Shown: positions 44,617 through 52,043 of the stretch, piece after piece | How positions within the stretch are numbered: position 1 is the stretch's first letter | How the letters are laid out: each line of letters opens with the position of its first letter | Origin: Rubrivirga sp046845755 | GTDB taxonomy: Bacteria > Bacteroidota > Rhodothermia > Rhodothermales > Rubricoccaceae | DNA: 64,000 nt | Reading direction: 5' to 3' | NCBI RefSeq assembly: GCF_046845755.1 | Contig: NZ_CP177357.1 | Coordinates: 3,596,001 to 3,660,000 of the forward strand | Program-made: the position numbers and the translations under genes | The notes under the pieces: generated by a model | Databases searched by the model: none | Told to the model about the DNA's origin: nothing | What the model saw: the letters and a program-made list of their open reading frames with translations, nothing else

Positions 44617-45711
44617 CTACACGTTGAACCGGAACAGCATCACGTCGCCGTCGACCACGGTGTACTCCTTGCCCTCGCTGCGCATGGCGCCCGCCTCGCG
44701 CGCCGCCGTCTCGCTCCCGAGCCGGTCGTAGTCGGCGAACTTGATGGTCTCGGCCCGGATGAAGCCCTTCTCGAAGTCGGTGTGGATGACGCCCGCCGCC
44801 TGGGGCGCCTTCATGCCGCGCGTGATCTGCCACGCCCGCGACTCCTTCGGCCCGGCCGTGAAGTAGGTGATCAGCCCAAGGAGGGCGTACGCCTCCTGCG
44901 CCAGCCGGTCCAGCCCGGACTCCGTCACGCCCGCGGCCTCCAAAAAATCCGCGCGGTCGTCGTCGTCGAGCTCGCCGAGCTGGGCCTCGAACTCGGCCGA
45001 CACGACCACGACGCCGGCGCCCTCGGCTTCGGCCCGCTCGCGGACCTGCTCGACATAGGCGTTGCCGTCCGGCAGGTCACCTTCGCCGACGTTCGCCGCG
45101 TAGAGCACCGGCTTGGCCGTCAACAGGAACTGGGACTGGAGAATCGGCAGCTCCTGATCCGACACGTCGAGCGTGCGCGCGGGCAGGCCCTCGCCCAGGT
45201 GGTCTTCGAGGCGGGCCAGGAAGTCGGCCTCCGCCTTGGCCGCCTTGTCGCCGGTCTTGACCGACTTCGCGACGCGCTCGCGGCGCTTCGTCACCGTCTC
45301 CAGGTCCTTGAGCAGCAGCTCCGTCTCGATGGTCTCGATGTCGCGGAGCGGGTCGACCGAGCCCTCGACGTGGACAACGTTCGGGTCCTCGAAACACCGG
45401 ACGACATGGGCGATGGCGTCCGTCTCGCGGATGTTGGCCAGGAACTGGTTGCCCAGCCCCTCGCCCTTCGACGCGCCCGCGACGAGCCCGGCGATGTCGA
45501 CGAACTCGATGACGGCGGGGAGCACCTGCTTCGAGCCCGCCAGCTCCGCCAGCCGGTCGAGCCGCGCGTCCGGGACGGGGACCACGCCGACGTTCGGCTC
45601 GATGGTGCAGAACGGGTAGTTGGCCGCCTCGGCCCCCGCCTCGGAGAGCGCGTTGAAGAGCGTGCTCTTCCCGACGTTGGGGAGCCCGACGATGCCGACA
45701 CGGAGAGCCAT
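44617..45711 (-). CDS. ychF: redox-regulated ATPase YchF (Obg family)
   Basis: A 364-residue translation-factor-class P-loop NTPase that prefers ATP over GTP. G1 is GLPNVGKST (residues 9-17); FCTIEPNVGVVPVPD, DIAGLVAGASKGEGLGNQFL and the later TAKPVLYAANVGE are YchF signatures, with NVGE-type G4 in place of NKxD as expected. The C-terminal TGS domain ends the protein (FEKGFIRAETIKFADYDRLGS ... GKEYTVVDGDVMLFRFNV). The ATG at 45711 gives MALRVGIVGLP; a longer in-frame reading upstream has no conserved residues. Confidence 0.95.
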   Translation of the reverse strand: MALRVGIVGLPNVGKSTLFNALSEAGAEAANYPFCTIEPNVGVVPVPDARLDRLAELAGSKQVLPAVIEFVDIAGLVAGASKGEGLGNQFLANIRETDAIAHVVRCFEDPNVVHVEGSVDPLRDIETIETELLLKDLETVTKRRERVAKSVKTGDKAAKAEADFLARLEDHLGEGLPARTLDVSDQELPILQSQFLLTAKPVLYAANVGEGDLPDGNAYVEQVRERAEAEGAGVVVVSAEFEAQLGELDDDDRADFLEAAGVTESGLDRLAQEAYALLGLITYFTAGPKESRAWQITRGMKAPQAAGVIHTDFEKGFIRAETIKFADYDRLGSETAAREAGAMRSEGKEYTVVDGDVMLFRFNV

Positions 45712-45815
45712 GTGTTCTGCTTGGATGGGTCCGACGATTCTACCGATCCGGCCCGCGAGGCGGGCGGAGCCGTGGCGAAGAGTGACGACCGAGCCCGGCG
45801 AGTAGCTTGGCCCCC

Positions 45816-46337
45816 ATGCGCACCGTCGCCCTCTTGCTCCTGTCCCTGCTGGCACTCCCCGCGAGCGCGCAGACCGACCCGCTCGGCAGCCGACCGCGCG
45901 TCTACGTCGGTGCGGGCGTCGGGCCCGGCGTGGGCGGCGTCGCGCTGGGGACGGTGCCGACGTTCACCGTGTTCACGCGCGAGGTGGCCGTCTACGCCGA
46001 CTACGTTCCACGTGTAACAGGCGGCAGCGGGCGGCTCGTGACGGCGGTTGGCGTGGGCGGCGCGATCCGCGTCCTGCGCATCGCGGACGTGGTCCGCAAC
46101 CGCGACCCCGGCGCCGTCGACCTCGACCTCGGGCTCCGCATCGGGCCGTCGTTCTACACGGCCTTTTTCGAGCAGTCAGCCGAGAGCCGCTCACGCGCGT
46201 TCAGCGTCATGCTCGACCCGTTCGCGCGGGGGACGCTGCGCATCGGGTCGGGCCGCGTCGTCTTCGCCGAGGTCGGCACCCAGAGCCCCGCGTTCCGCGC
46301 GGGCCTGTCGACGTCGCTCCGCTTCGGCGGGCGGTAG
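45816..46337 (+). CDS. hypothetical outer-membrane/exported protein
   Basis: A 173-residue protein with a clear signal peptide (MRTVALLLLSLLALPASAQ). The mature part is beta-rich with alternating hydrophobic residues and Gly (VYVGAGVGPGVGGVALG, FARGTLRIGSGRVVFAEVG) and ends in LSTSLRFGGR. A terminal aromatic residue pattern and the overall form suggest a small eight-stranded beta-barrel, but this is an inference. The ATG at 45816 is preferred to a TTG three codons earlier because it starts the signal peptide. A parS-like site lies inside it. Confidence 0.6.
   Translation: MRTVALLLLSLLALPASAQTDPLGSRPRVYVGAGVGPGVGGVALGTVPTFTVFTREVAVYADYVPRVTGGSGRLVTAVGVGGAIRVLRIADVVRNRDPGAVDLDLGLRIGPSFYTAFFEQSAESRSRAFSVMLDPFARGTLRIGSGRVVFAEVGTQSPAFRAGLSTSLRFGGR
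46005..46018. promoter_or_regulatory. parS: parS-like ParB-binding site 4
   Basis: GTTCCACGTGTAAC matches the palindrome GTTCCACGTGGAAC at 13 of 14 positions. It is inside the coding region of the small exported protein and 12 kb from the candidate origin. Confidence 0.55.
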
Positions 46338-46343
46338 CCGAGG

Positions 46344-47048
46344 TTAGCGGCTCACTGCGTCGACCGTCGCCACGCTGATTCGGCGGCGCTCCGGCAAGGT
46401 CACGGCCGTCAGGCGCCCAAGGCCGGGGCGGTGCGTGAACACGGCGCCCGTGTCGATCGCCAGCAACTCGGGCAGGTCGAGCACCTCGGCGACGGGTGTG
46501 TGGCCGACGACGACCGGCCGCTCCCAATTCGACAGGTCCGCGCCGATGTGCTTGCGCGTCCACAGGATGATGTTGGGGTCCGGGTCGGCGAGGTTCTCGG
46601 CGACCGAGAGCCGCGTGTCGAGGCCGGCGTGGGCGAAGACGAACCCGCCGATGTCGGCCACCAACACCGTCCGCCGCAAGAACGCAAGGTGATCGGCCGG
46701 CAACTGGCGGTCGCCGCGCGCCTCGTACGCCGCCAGCGTCGTCCGCCCGCCGTTGATCCACCACAGGTCCGCGTCGCCGACGCCGTCGGCGTAGTCGAGC
46801 ATCATCTGGTCGTGGTTGCCGCGCAGGAAAACGCAGCGCGGGCCCGTCTCGTGGTCCGAGGCGAGCTCCAGCTCGATGCAGCGGTCGAGCACGGCCGGGC
46901 TGTCCGGGCCACGGTCGATGTAGTCGCCCACGAAGACGAGGGTGTCGTCTCGGGTGAGCGTCCCGCCGGCGTCGTCGGCCAGCCGCGCCAGCAGCGCGTC
47001 GAGCGTCCGGGCACAACCGTGGACGTCGCCGATGGCGTAGAGGGCCAC
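46344..47048 (-). CDS. calcineurin-like serine/threonine phosphoesterase
   Basis: A 234-residue metallophosphoesterase of the PPP type. All metal-site motifs are present: GDVHGC (7-12), GDYIDRGPDS (about 41-50), RGNHDQMM (about 75-82) and later HAGL and VVGHTP. Bacterial relatives (PrpA/ApaH-like) act as protein phosphatases or on dinucleotides; which applies here cannot be settled. It stops 6 nt from the convergent small exported gene and lies 4 nt downstream of nusB, so it is probably translated from the nusB transcript. Confidence 0.87.
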   Translation of the reverse strand: MALYAIGDVHGCARTLDALLARLADDAGGTLTRDDTLVFVGDYIDRGPDSPAVLDRCIELELASDHETGPRCVFLRGNHDQMMLDYADGVGDADLWWINGGRTTLAAYEARGDRQLPADHLAFLRRTVLVADIGGFVFAHAGLDTRLSVAENLADPDPNIILWTRKHIGADLSNWERPVVVGHTPVAEVLDLPELLAIDTGAVFTHRPGLGRLTAVTLPERRRISVATVDAVSR

Positions 47049-47052
47049 GCCG

Positions 47053-47538
47053 CTACTCGGGCTTGCGGCCGCCGGTCTCCACCAGGCCGCGCCCCGTCTT
47101 GTGGAGCCGGTTGTCCTCGCGGAGCTGGCGCAGCACGGCGTCCAGGATGCCGTTTACGAACGACGCGCTCTTGTCCGTCCCGAACGACCGCGCCACCTCG
47201 ACGGCCTCGTTGAGCGTCACCTTCGGCGGGATGTCGGGGAAGTAGAGCAGCTCCGTGATCGCCATCCAGAGCACGTAGCGGTCGGTCCGCGCCAGCCGGT
47301 TGAGGTCCCAGTTTTCGACGTGCTTCTCGATCAGGACGTCGGCCTCGGTCCGCGCGTCGGCGGTCTTGAGAAACAGGCGCTCGGCAAAGCGGAGGTACTG
47401 CTTCTCCTCGGCGTACGCCGGCTTGAGGATCGTCGCGATGACGTGCTCGACGGTGTCCTGGCTGGCCTCGTAGGCGTAGAGCGCCTGGAGGACATGCTCG
47501 CGCACGAGGCGGCGCTTGTTGGGGCGGGGCTGGGACAC
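47053..47538 (-). CDS. nusB: transcription antitermination factor NusB
   Basis: A 161-residue all-helical protein that binds boxA RNA with NusE (ribosomal protein S10) to promote processive rRNA transcription. RRLVREHVLQALYAYEASQD is the conserved start, and the C-terminal half carries IPPKVTLNEAVEVARSFGTDKSASFVNGILDAVLRQL, the family hallmark. Length is normal. It is divergent from comEC, with a 135-bp shared upstream region that includes an A+T-richer stretch (aaaaagtttggg) but no firm promoter match. Confidence 0.93.
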   Translation of the reverse strand: MSQPRPNKRRLVREHVLQALYAYEASQDTVEHVIATILKPAYAEEKQYLRFAERLFLKTADARTEADVLIEKHVENWDLNRLARTDRYVLWMAITELLYFPDIPPKVTLNEAVEVARSFGTDKSASFVNGILDAVLRQLREDNRLHKTGRGLVETGGRKPE

Positions 47539-47673
47539 AGGACGAGAGAGAGCGGGGGGACGCCAAGATACCGGGCGGCGCGGCCTGATCCTGGTGGAAG
47601 GCGTGCGAAGCAGGCGGCAAAAAGTTTGGGCGGGGAGGTTATGTAGTCCGGGGCTCGCGGGTCTATAGGGGGG

Positions 47674-50127
47674 ATGCCACTCGCACCCCCGCCCCCGCCG
47701 CTCCGCCTGTCGACCCGCCCCGCGCTTGCGATCGCGGGGTGCGTGGCTGTGGGGATCGGGCTCGGCGCGCTCGCCCCAGGCGTCGTCGGATGGGCCTGGA
47801 CAGGCGCTGCGGCGTCGATCGGGGCCATGGTCTACACCGTGGCGACCCGGCGACGCCTCGTCACCCTGCGCCCCCTCGCGACGACGCTGGCGATCGTGGC
47901 GCTGGCCATCTCACTCGGCGCCGTCCGTCAGTCGTCGTGGCTCGCGAGACCGCCCGCCGGCATCGAGGCGCTGGCGACGGCGTGGGGCGAGGCCGACGGC
48001 GTGACGGTCTGGGGCCGAGTCGCCGAGCCGCCCGAACGGTCGTGGGCCGTCCGCTTCGCGGTCGACGTCGACTCCGTCGGGCGCGGCGACGCGCGGGGCA
48101 TGGTCCGCGGACGCGTGCAGGTCACGCTGCGCGTCGGCGACGCCGGCGCCGTGTACCCCGCCCTCCGCACCAGCGACCGCGTCCGCCTCGACGGGCAACT
48201 CGCGCCCCTCCCGCGCCCGCGCAATCCGGCGGCGATGGACTACGGCGCGTACCTCCGGCGCCAGGGCGTCGGCGCCGTCCTCGACGTGCGCGACGAGACC
48301 GGCGCCCGATTCCTCGCGCCCTCGCGCCGGCTGGCCGACCGCGCCACGTGGGCGATCCGCTCCCGAGTCCGCCACGCCCTCGAGGCCTTTGTCCCAAGCG
48401 CCGCGCCGCGCGCCCTCTTGCTGGCGCTGATCCTCGCCGACCGGACGGCCATCGAGGCCGGGACGATGGAGGCCTTCCGCGCGACCGGGCTGATGCACCT
48501 GCTGGCGGTCTCCGGCCTACACGTCGGCCTCGTTGGCCTGGCGCTGTACGTGCTCCTCAAACCAGTCCTGGGCCGATTCCGCATCCGCCGTCGCCGCATC
48601 GAAGTGGGCCGAGCCGTGGTCACGCTGGCCGTGCTGGCGCTGTACGTCGCCGTCGCCGGAGCCTCGGTCTCGACCGTGCGGGCGTTCGTGATGGTGGCGC
48701 TGCTGATCGTTGGGCGCACGCTCGAGCGGCCCGCCGACTCGCTCAACGCGCTGGGGCTGGCGGCCATCGTCCTGCTCGTCCACCGGCCGGCCGCCCTCTT
48801 CGACGTCGGCTTCCAGCTCTCGTTCGGCGCCGTCGCGGCGCTCGTCACGCTCACCCCGCTGCTGACGGCGACCGTGCCCGAGCGCTGGCGCCAGTCGCGA
48901 GCGGGCGCGTTCCTCATCGGATCGCTCGCGACCTCCATCGCGGCGACACTCGGGACGGCCCCGGCGCTGCTCGCGCACTTTGGTCGGTTACCAATCGGCG
49001 GTCTCGTGCTCAACGTCCCGGCCATTCCGCTCACCGCGATGACGCTCGGCAGTGGGCTCGGCGCCGTCGTGCTGGCGCCCGCGCCCCCACTGGCGGCAGC
49101 GCTCGGCGCGTTCTCGGATGCGACGGCGCGAGCCCTCCTCTGGGTCACCGAAACCGGTGCCGACACGCTCGGGTGGGCCACGTATGCAGGCTTTTTAGAA
49201 TCACGCTCCGTCATGCTGGCGTCGGTCCTCGCGCTCGTCGCGCTCGCGCTGTGGCGGCGACCCGTCGCCCGAAACCGCGTCGCCATCGCGGCGGTCGCCA
49301 GCCTGACGGTCGGGGTGTGGACCAGCGTCGCGCGCGGAGACACTGCGCCACGCCTCGACGTGCTGTTCCTCGACGTCGGCCAGGGCGACGCGACGCTGCT
49401 CGCGACGCCCGGCGGTCGGCACGTGCTCGTCGACACCGGCCTCAAGTCGATGTACGTCGACGAGGGCGCGCGGGTGGTCGTGCCCCACCTCGAGCGCGCT
49501 GGCATCGCCCGACTCGACGCGCTCGTCCTCACGCACGCGGATGCCGACCACATCGGCGGTGCGGCGACCGTCCTTCGGTCCGTGCCCGTCAGGAGGCTCG
49601 TCGTCAACGGCCAGCCGGGCGAGACGGATCTGTGGCACGAGGTGATCGCGGTCGCCGACTCGGCCGGGGTGACGGTGCAGTCGGTCGGCGCAGGCGACAC
49701 GCTGGCGATCGACCCCGCGCTTCGGATCCGGGTGCTCGGCCCAGGCGGGCCGATGCCGTCGCCCAACGACGCCTCGATCGTCCTGCGCGTCGAGCACGGC
49801 CGGACGCGCTGGCTGTTCACCGGCGACGCCGAGGCGGCGGGCGAGGCGGCCGTCGTCGACCGCTTCGGTGACTGGCTCGCGTCGGACGTGGTGACGGTCG
49901 GCCACCACGGCTCGCGGACCTCGTCGGCGCCCGACGTTGTGGCCGCGGCGGGGCGGCCCGCGTTCGCCGTCGTGTCCGTCGCCCGGCACAACCGCTACGG
50001 GCTGCCCGACGAGGAGCCGCTGGGGCGCTGGCTGACGACGGGCGCCGAGGTGCTTCAGACAGCGAACGAAGGCGCGATCTGGCTCCGCTCGGACGGCGAG
50101 CGCGTCACGCGCGTCGACTGGCGCTGA
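47674..50127 (+). CDS. comEC: ComEC/Rec2 DNA uptake channel protein
   Basis: An 817-residue inner-membrane protein that translocates single-stranded DNA in natural transformation. Order: N-terminal transmembrane helices (about 10-75), a periplasmic OB-like DUF4131 region (about 85-210), the Competence transmembrane domain (about 240-560, with LLLALILADR, GLMHLLAVSGLHVGLVGLALYVL) and a C-terminal metallo-beta-lactamase domain. The latter shows LFLDVGQGDATLL, THADADHIGG (about 619-628) and VGHHGSRTSS, so the metal-binding histidines are intact. The ATG at 47674 follows a GGGG-rich potential ribosome-binding site. No other com genes are near, as is usual. Confidence 0.93.
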   Translation: MPLAPPPPPLRLSTRPALAIAGCVAVGIGLGALAPGVVGWAWTGAAASIGAMVYTVATRRRLVTLRPLATTLAIVALAISLGAVRQSSWLARPPAGIEALATAWGEADGVTVWGRVAEPPERSWAVRFAVDVDSVGRGDARGMVRGRVQVTLRVGDAGAVYPALRTSDRVRLDGQLAPLPRPRNPAAMDYGAYLRRQGVGAVLDVRDETGARFLAPSRRLADRATWAIRSRVRHALEAFVPSAAPRALLLALILADRTAIEAGTMEAFRATGLMHLLAVSGLHVGLVGLALYVLLKPVLGRFRIRRRRIEVGRAVVTLAVLALYVAVAGASVSTVRAFVMVALLIVGRTLERPADSLNALGLAAIVLLVHRPAALFDVGFQLSFGAVAALVTLTPLLTATVPERWRQSRAGAFLIGSLATSIAATLGTAPALLAHFGRLPIGGLVLNVPAIPLTAMTLGSGLGAVVLAPAPPLAAALGAFSDATARALLWVTETGADTLGWATYAGFLESRSVMLASVLALVALALWRRPVARNRVAIAAVASLTVGVWTSVARGDTAPRLDVLFLDVGQGDATLLATPGGRHVLVDTGLKSMYVDEGARVVVPHLERAGIARLDALVLTHADADHIGGAATVLRSVPVRRLVVNGQPGETDLWHEVIAVADSAGVTVQSVGAGDTLAIDPALRIRVLGPGGPMPSPNDASIVLRVEHGRTRWLFTGDAEAAGEAAVVDRFGDWLASDVVTVGHHGSRTSSAPDVVAAAGRPAFAVVSVARHNRYGLPDEEPLGRWLTTGAEVLQTANEGAIWLRSDGERVTRVDWR

Positions 50128-50145
50128 GGCGAGCGAGGAATGGAA

Positions 50146-50228
50146 GACGACGGACGACCGACGACGGACCGCGGACAACGCAGAGCGCTAGGACCGACGC
50201 CAACATCCGGGGTCGGTCGTCCGTCGTC
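50146..50228. repeat. long inverted repeat of the GACGACGGACGACC type
   Basis: GACGACGGACGACCGAC (50146-50162) and its perfect complement (50212-50228) form a 17-bp stem around a 49-nt loop of similar words. It lies in the 150-bp spacer between comEC and the ROK gene. It could serve as a terminator for comEC, but no T-tract follows. The composition resembles the inverted repeat at 17975-18042. Confidence 0.75.
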
Positions 50229-50277
50229 TGTCGTCCCCCCTCGTACCCTTCGCCCGTCACGCCTCCCCATCCCGCTC

Positions 50278-51174
50278 ATGCGCTTCGGCATCGACCTCGG
50301 CGGCACCAAAATCGCCGGCCTCGCCCTCGCCGACGACGGCACGGAGGCCGCCACAGTCCGCGTCGCCACCCCGCCCGACTACCGCGCCGCGCTCGACACG
50401 ATCGCCGAGGTGGTGGACCGGCTGGCGCAAGCGACTGGACAGCGCGGGACAGTGGGTGTGGACATCCCCGGCGCCATCGAGGCGGCGACCGGGCGCGTCA
50501 AGAACGCGAACGCGACGTGGCTCATCGGCCACCGGCTGACCGACGATCTGGCCGAGCGGCTCGGCCAGCCGGTCCGGGTGACGAACGACGCCAACGCCTT
50601 CGCCCTCTCCGAAGCCTCGGACGGCGCGGCGGCAGGCGCCGATGTCGTGTTCGGCGTGATTCTCGGGACGGGCGTCGGCGGCGGGATCGTCGTCAACGGG
50701 CGCGTGGTCGAGGGCGCCAACCGGATCGGCGGCGAGTGGGGCCACACGCCACTCCCGTGGCCCAAAGCGGGCGAACGCCCCGGCCCAGACTGCTACTGCG
50801 GCCGGACCGGCTGCGCCGAGACGTTCCTCTCGGGCCCGGGTCTCGCTCGCGACCACGCCCGCGAGACCGGCCAGACGCTCACGACGCACCAGATCGCCGA
50901 CCGCGCCCAGGCGGGCGACCCTGGGGCCGTCGCCACGCTCGACCGCTACGTCGACCGGCTGGCGCGCGGGCTCGGCCAGATCGCGACGGTCCTCGACCCC
51001 AACGTGTTCGTGCTCGGCGGCGGCTTGTCGAACCTGCCCCGGCTGGCGGAGCGCGTCGAGGCGGCGATGCCCCCGCACGTCTTCTCCGACCGCGTCGTTA
51101 CGCGCGTCGTCCGCAACCTGCACGGCGACGCCAGCGGCGTCCGCGGCGCGGCGTGGCTGTGGGAGCAGGCTTAG
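50278..51174 (+). CDS. ROK-family sugar kinase
   Basis: A 298-residue protein of the ROK family. The phosphate-1 motif FGIDLGGTKIAGLAL is at residues 3-17, FGVILGTGVGGGIVVNG gives the second ATP-binding loop, and CYCGRTGCAETFLSGPGL is the zinc-binding CxCGxxGCxE motif characteristic of ROK kinases. ExGH is present as GGEWGHTPLPW. There is no N-terminal helix-turn-helix, so it is a kinase and not a repressor. Glucose, fructose or N-acetylated hexose could be the substrate; murQ elsewhere in the window makes an amino-sugar role conceivable but unproven. The ATG at 50278 gives MRFGIDLGG. Confidence 0.92.
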   Translation: MRFGIDLGGTKIAGLALADDGTEAATVRVATPPDYRAALDTIAEVVDRLAQATGQRGTVGVDIPGAIEAATGRVKNANATWLIGHRLTDDLAERLGQPVRVTNDANAFALSEASDGAAAGADVVFGVILGTGVGGGIVVNGRVVEGANRIGGEWGHTPLPWPKAGERPGPDCYCGRTGCAETFLSGPGLARDHARETGQTLTTHQIADRAQAGDPGAVATLDRYVDRLARGLGQIATVLDPNVFVLGGGLSNLPRLAERVEAAMPPHVFSDRVVTRVVRNLHGDASGVRGAAWLWEQA

Positions 51175-51206
51175 GGACAGCAGCTCACAGGTCTTCGGAG
51201 CCGCTG

Positions 51207-51959
51207 CTAGTCCTGCTCCACGCGGAGCCAGCGCGTGACCGTCCCGATCTCGACCTCGGGCGCCTCGGGCCGAGCCCGCTCGCCGTCGTCCGCGCCCCGC
51301 GCCCCGCCGCGACGGGCGCCGCGCGGCTGCGGGATCCGCTGGGCCGAGTCGAGCAGCTCCACGCCCAGGCCGATCGTGTTGCCGGCACCGGCCTCCAACA
51401 ACCCGGGGACGGCCGCGAGCGGGATGCGGAACTCCGTCACCAACTGGTCGCCCCACATCGCGGCGGCGCGCAGGCCGCCGAACGAGCCGTCGCGAGCGAC
51501 GCGCTGGGTGACGACGCCTCGCGTGACGGCGATGCCGTCGAGACCGGCCTCGAAGCGGCGGCGCAGGCGCTGCGGATCGTCGTTTTCGGGGCCGCCGCGA
51601 CGGGGGCCGTTGCGCAGCACCTCGCGGACGCCGGGCGCCTCGGGCGCGGGGTACCGCAAGCCGAGCACGGGCTCCGTCCCGCCCGCGGGGTCGATCCAGA
51701 CCTGGAGGCCGCCGAGCGCGATGCGCCGGGCCTGGCGGTCGTCGCCGGCGATCAGCGCGACGTACAGTGCCTCAGCATCGCGGCGCAGGCCGATGCTCAG
51801 CCCGGACTCTGAGGGCACAGGCCGGAGCGCGGCGGGCCACTCGTCGACGCGGCCGTCGACGACGGTCTCGGGCGTGGACGCTTCGGAGAGGTAGAGCGGG
51901 GGCGCGGAGGCGCAGCCGGCGACGGCGACGAGGGCAAAGACAGCGAGAGCGGAGCGCAT
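51207..51959 (-). CDS. DOMON/CBM9-like lipoprotein
   Basis: A 250-residue predicted lipoprotein. MRSALAVFALVAVAGCASAP has the lipobox VAGC with cysteine at 16. The mature part starts with VDGRVDEWPAALRPVPSESGLSIGLRRDAEALYVALIAGDDR, the typical opening of carbohydrate-binding module 9/DOMON-like beta sandwiches. A Gly/Arg-rich insertion (RGARRGGARGADD) interrupts the last third. Function unknown; it may bind a sugar or heme-like ligand at the cell surface. The ATG at 51959 is used because it begins the signal sequence. It is the last of three minus-strand envelope genes. Confidence 0.68.
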   Translation of the reverse strand: MRSALAVFALVAVAGCASAPPLYLSEASTPETVVDGRVDEWPAALRPVPSESGLSIGLRRDAEALYVALIAGDDRQARRIALGGLQVWIDPAGGTEPVLGLRYPAPEAPGVREVLRNGPRRGGPENDDPQRLRRRFEAGLDGIAVTRGVVTQRVARDGSFGGLRAAAMWGDQLVTEFRIPLAAVPGLLEAGAGNTIGLGVELLDSAQRIPQPRGARRGGARGADDGERARPEAPEVEIGTVTRWLRVEQD

Positions 51960-52043
51960 GCGGGACGGAGAGTCGAGGGGAGCGGGCACAGTCAACCCGC
52001 TCGGTGCACGACTTGGTACCGCCCGCGGTGCCGGGCGGCGGTC

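Noticed and set aside
47600..47673. A promoter for comEC in the A+T-richer stretch before it
   Set aside because: TTTG and TATA-like words exist but not at a spacing of 19-22 nt from a TAnnTTTG match.
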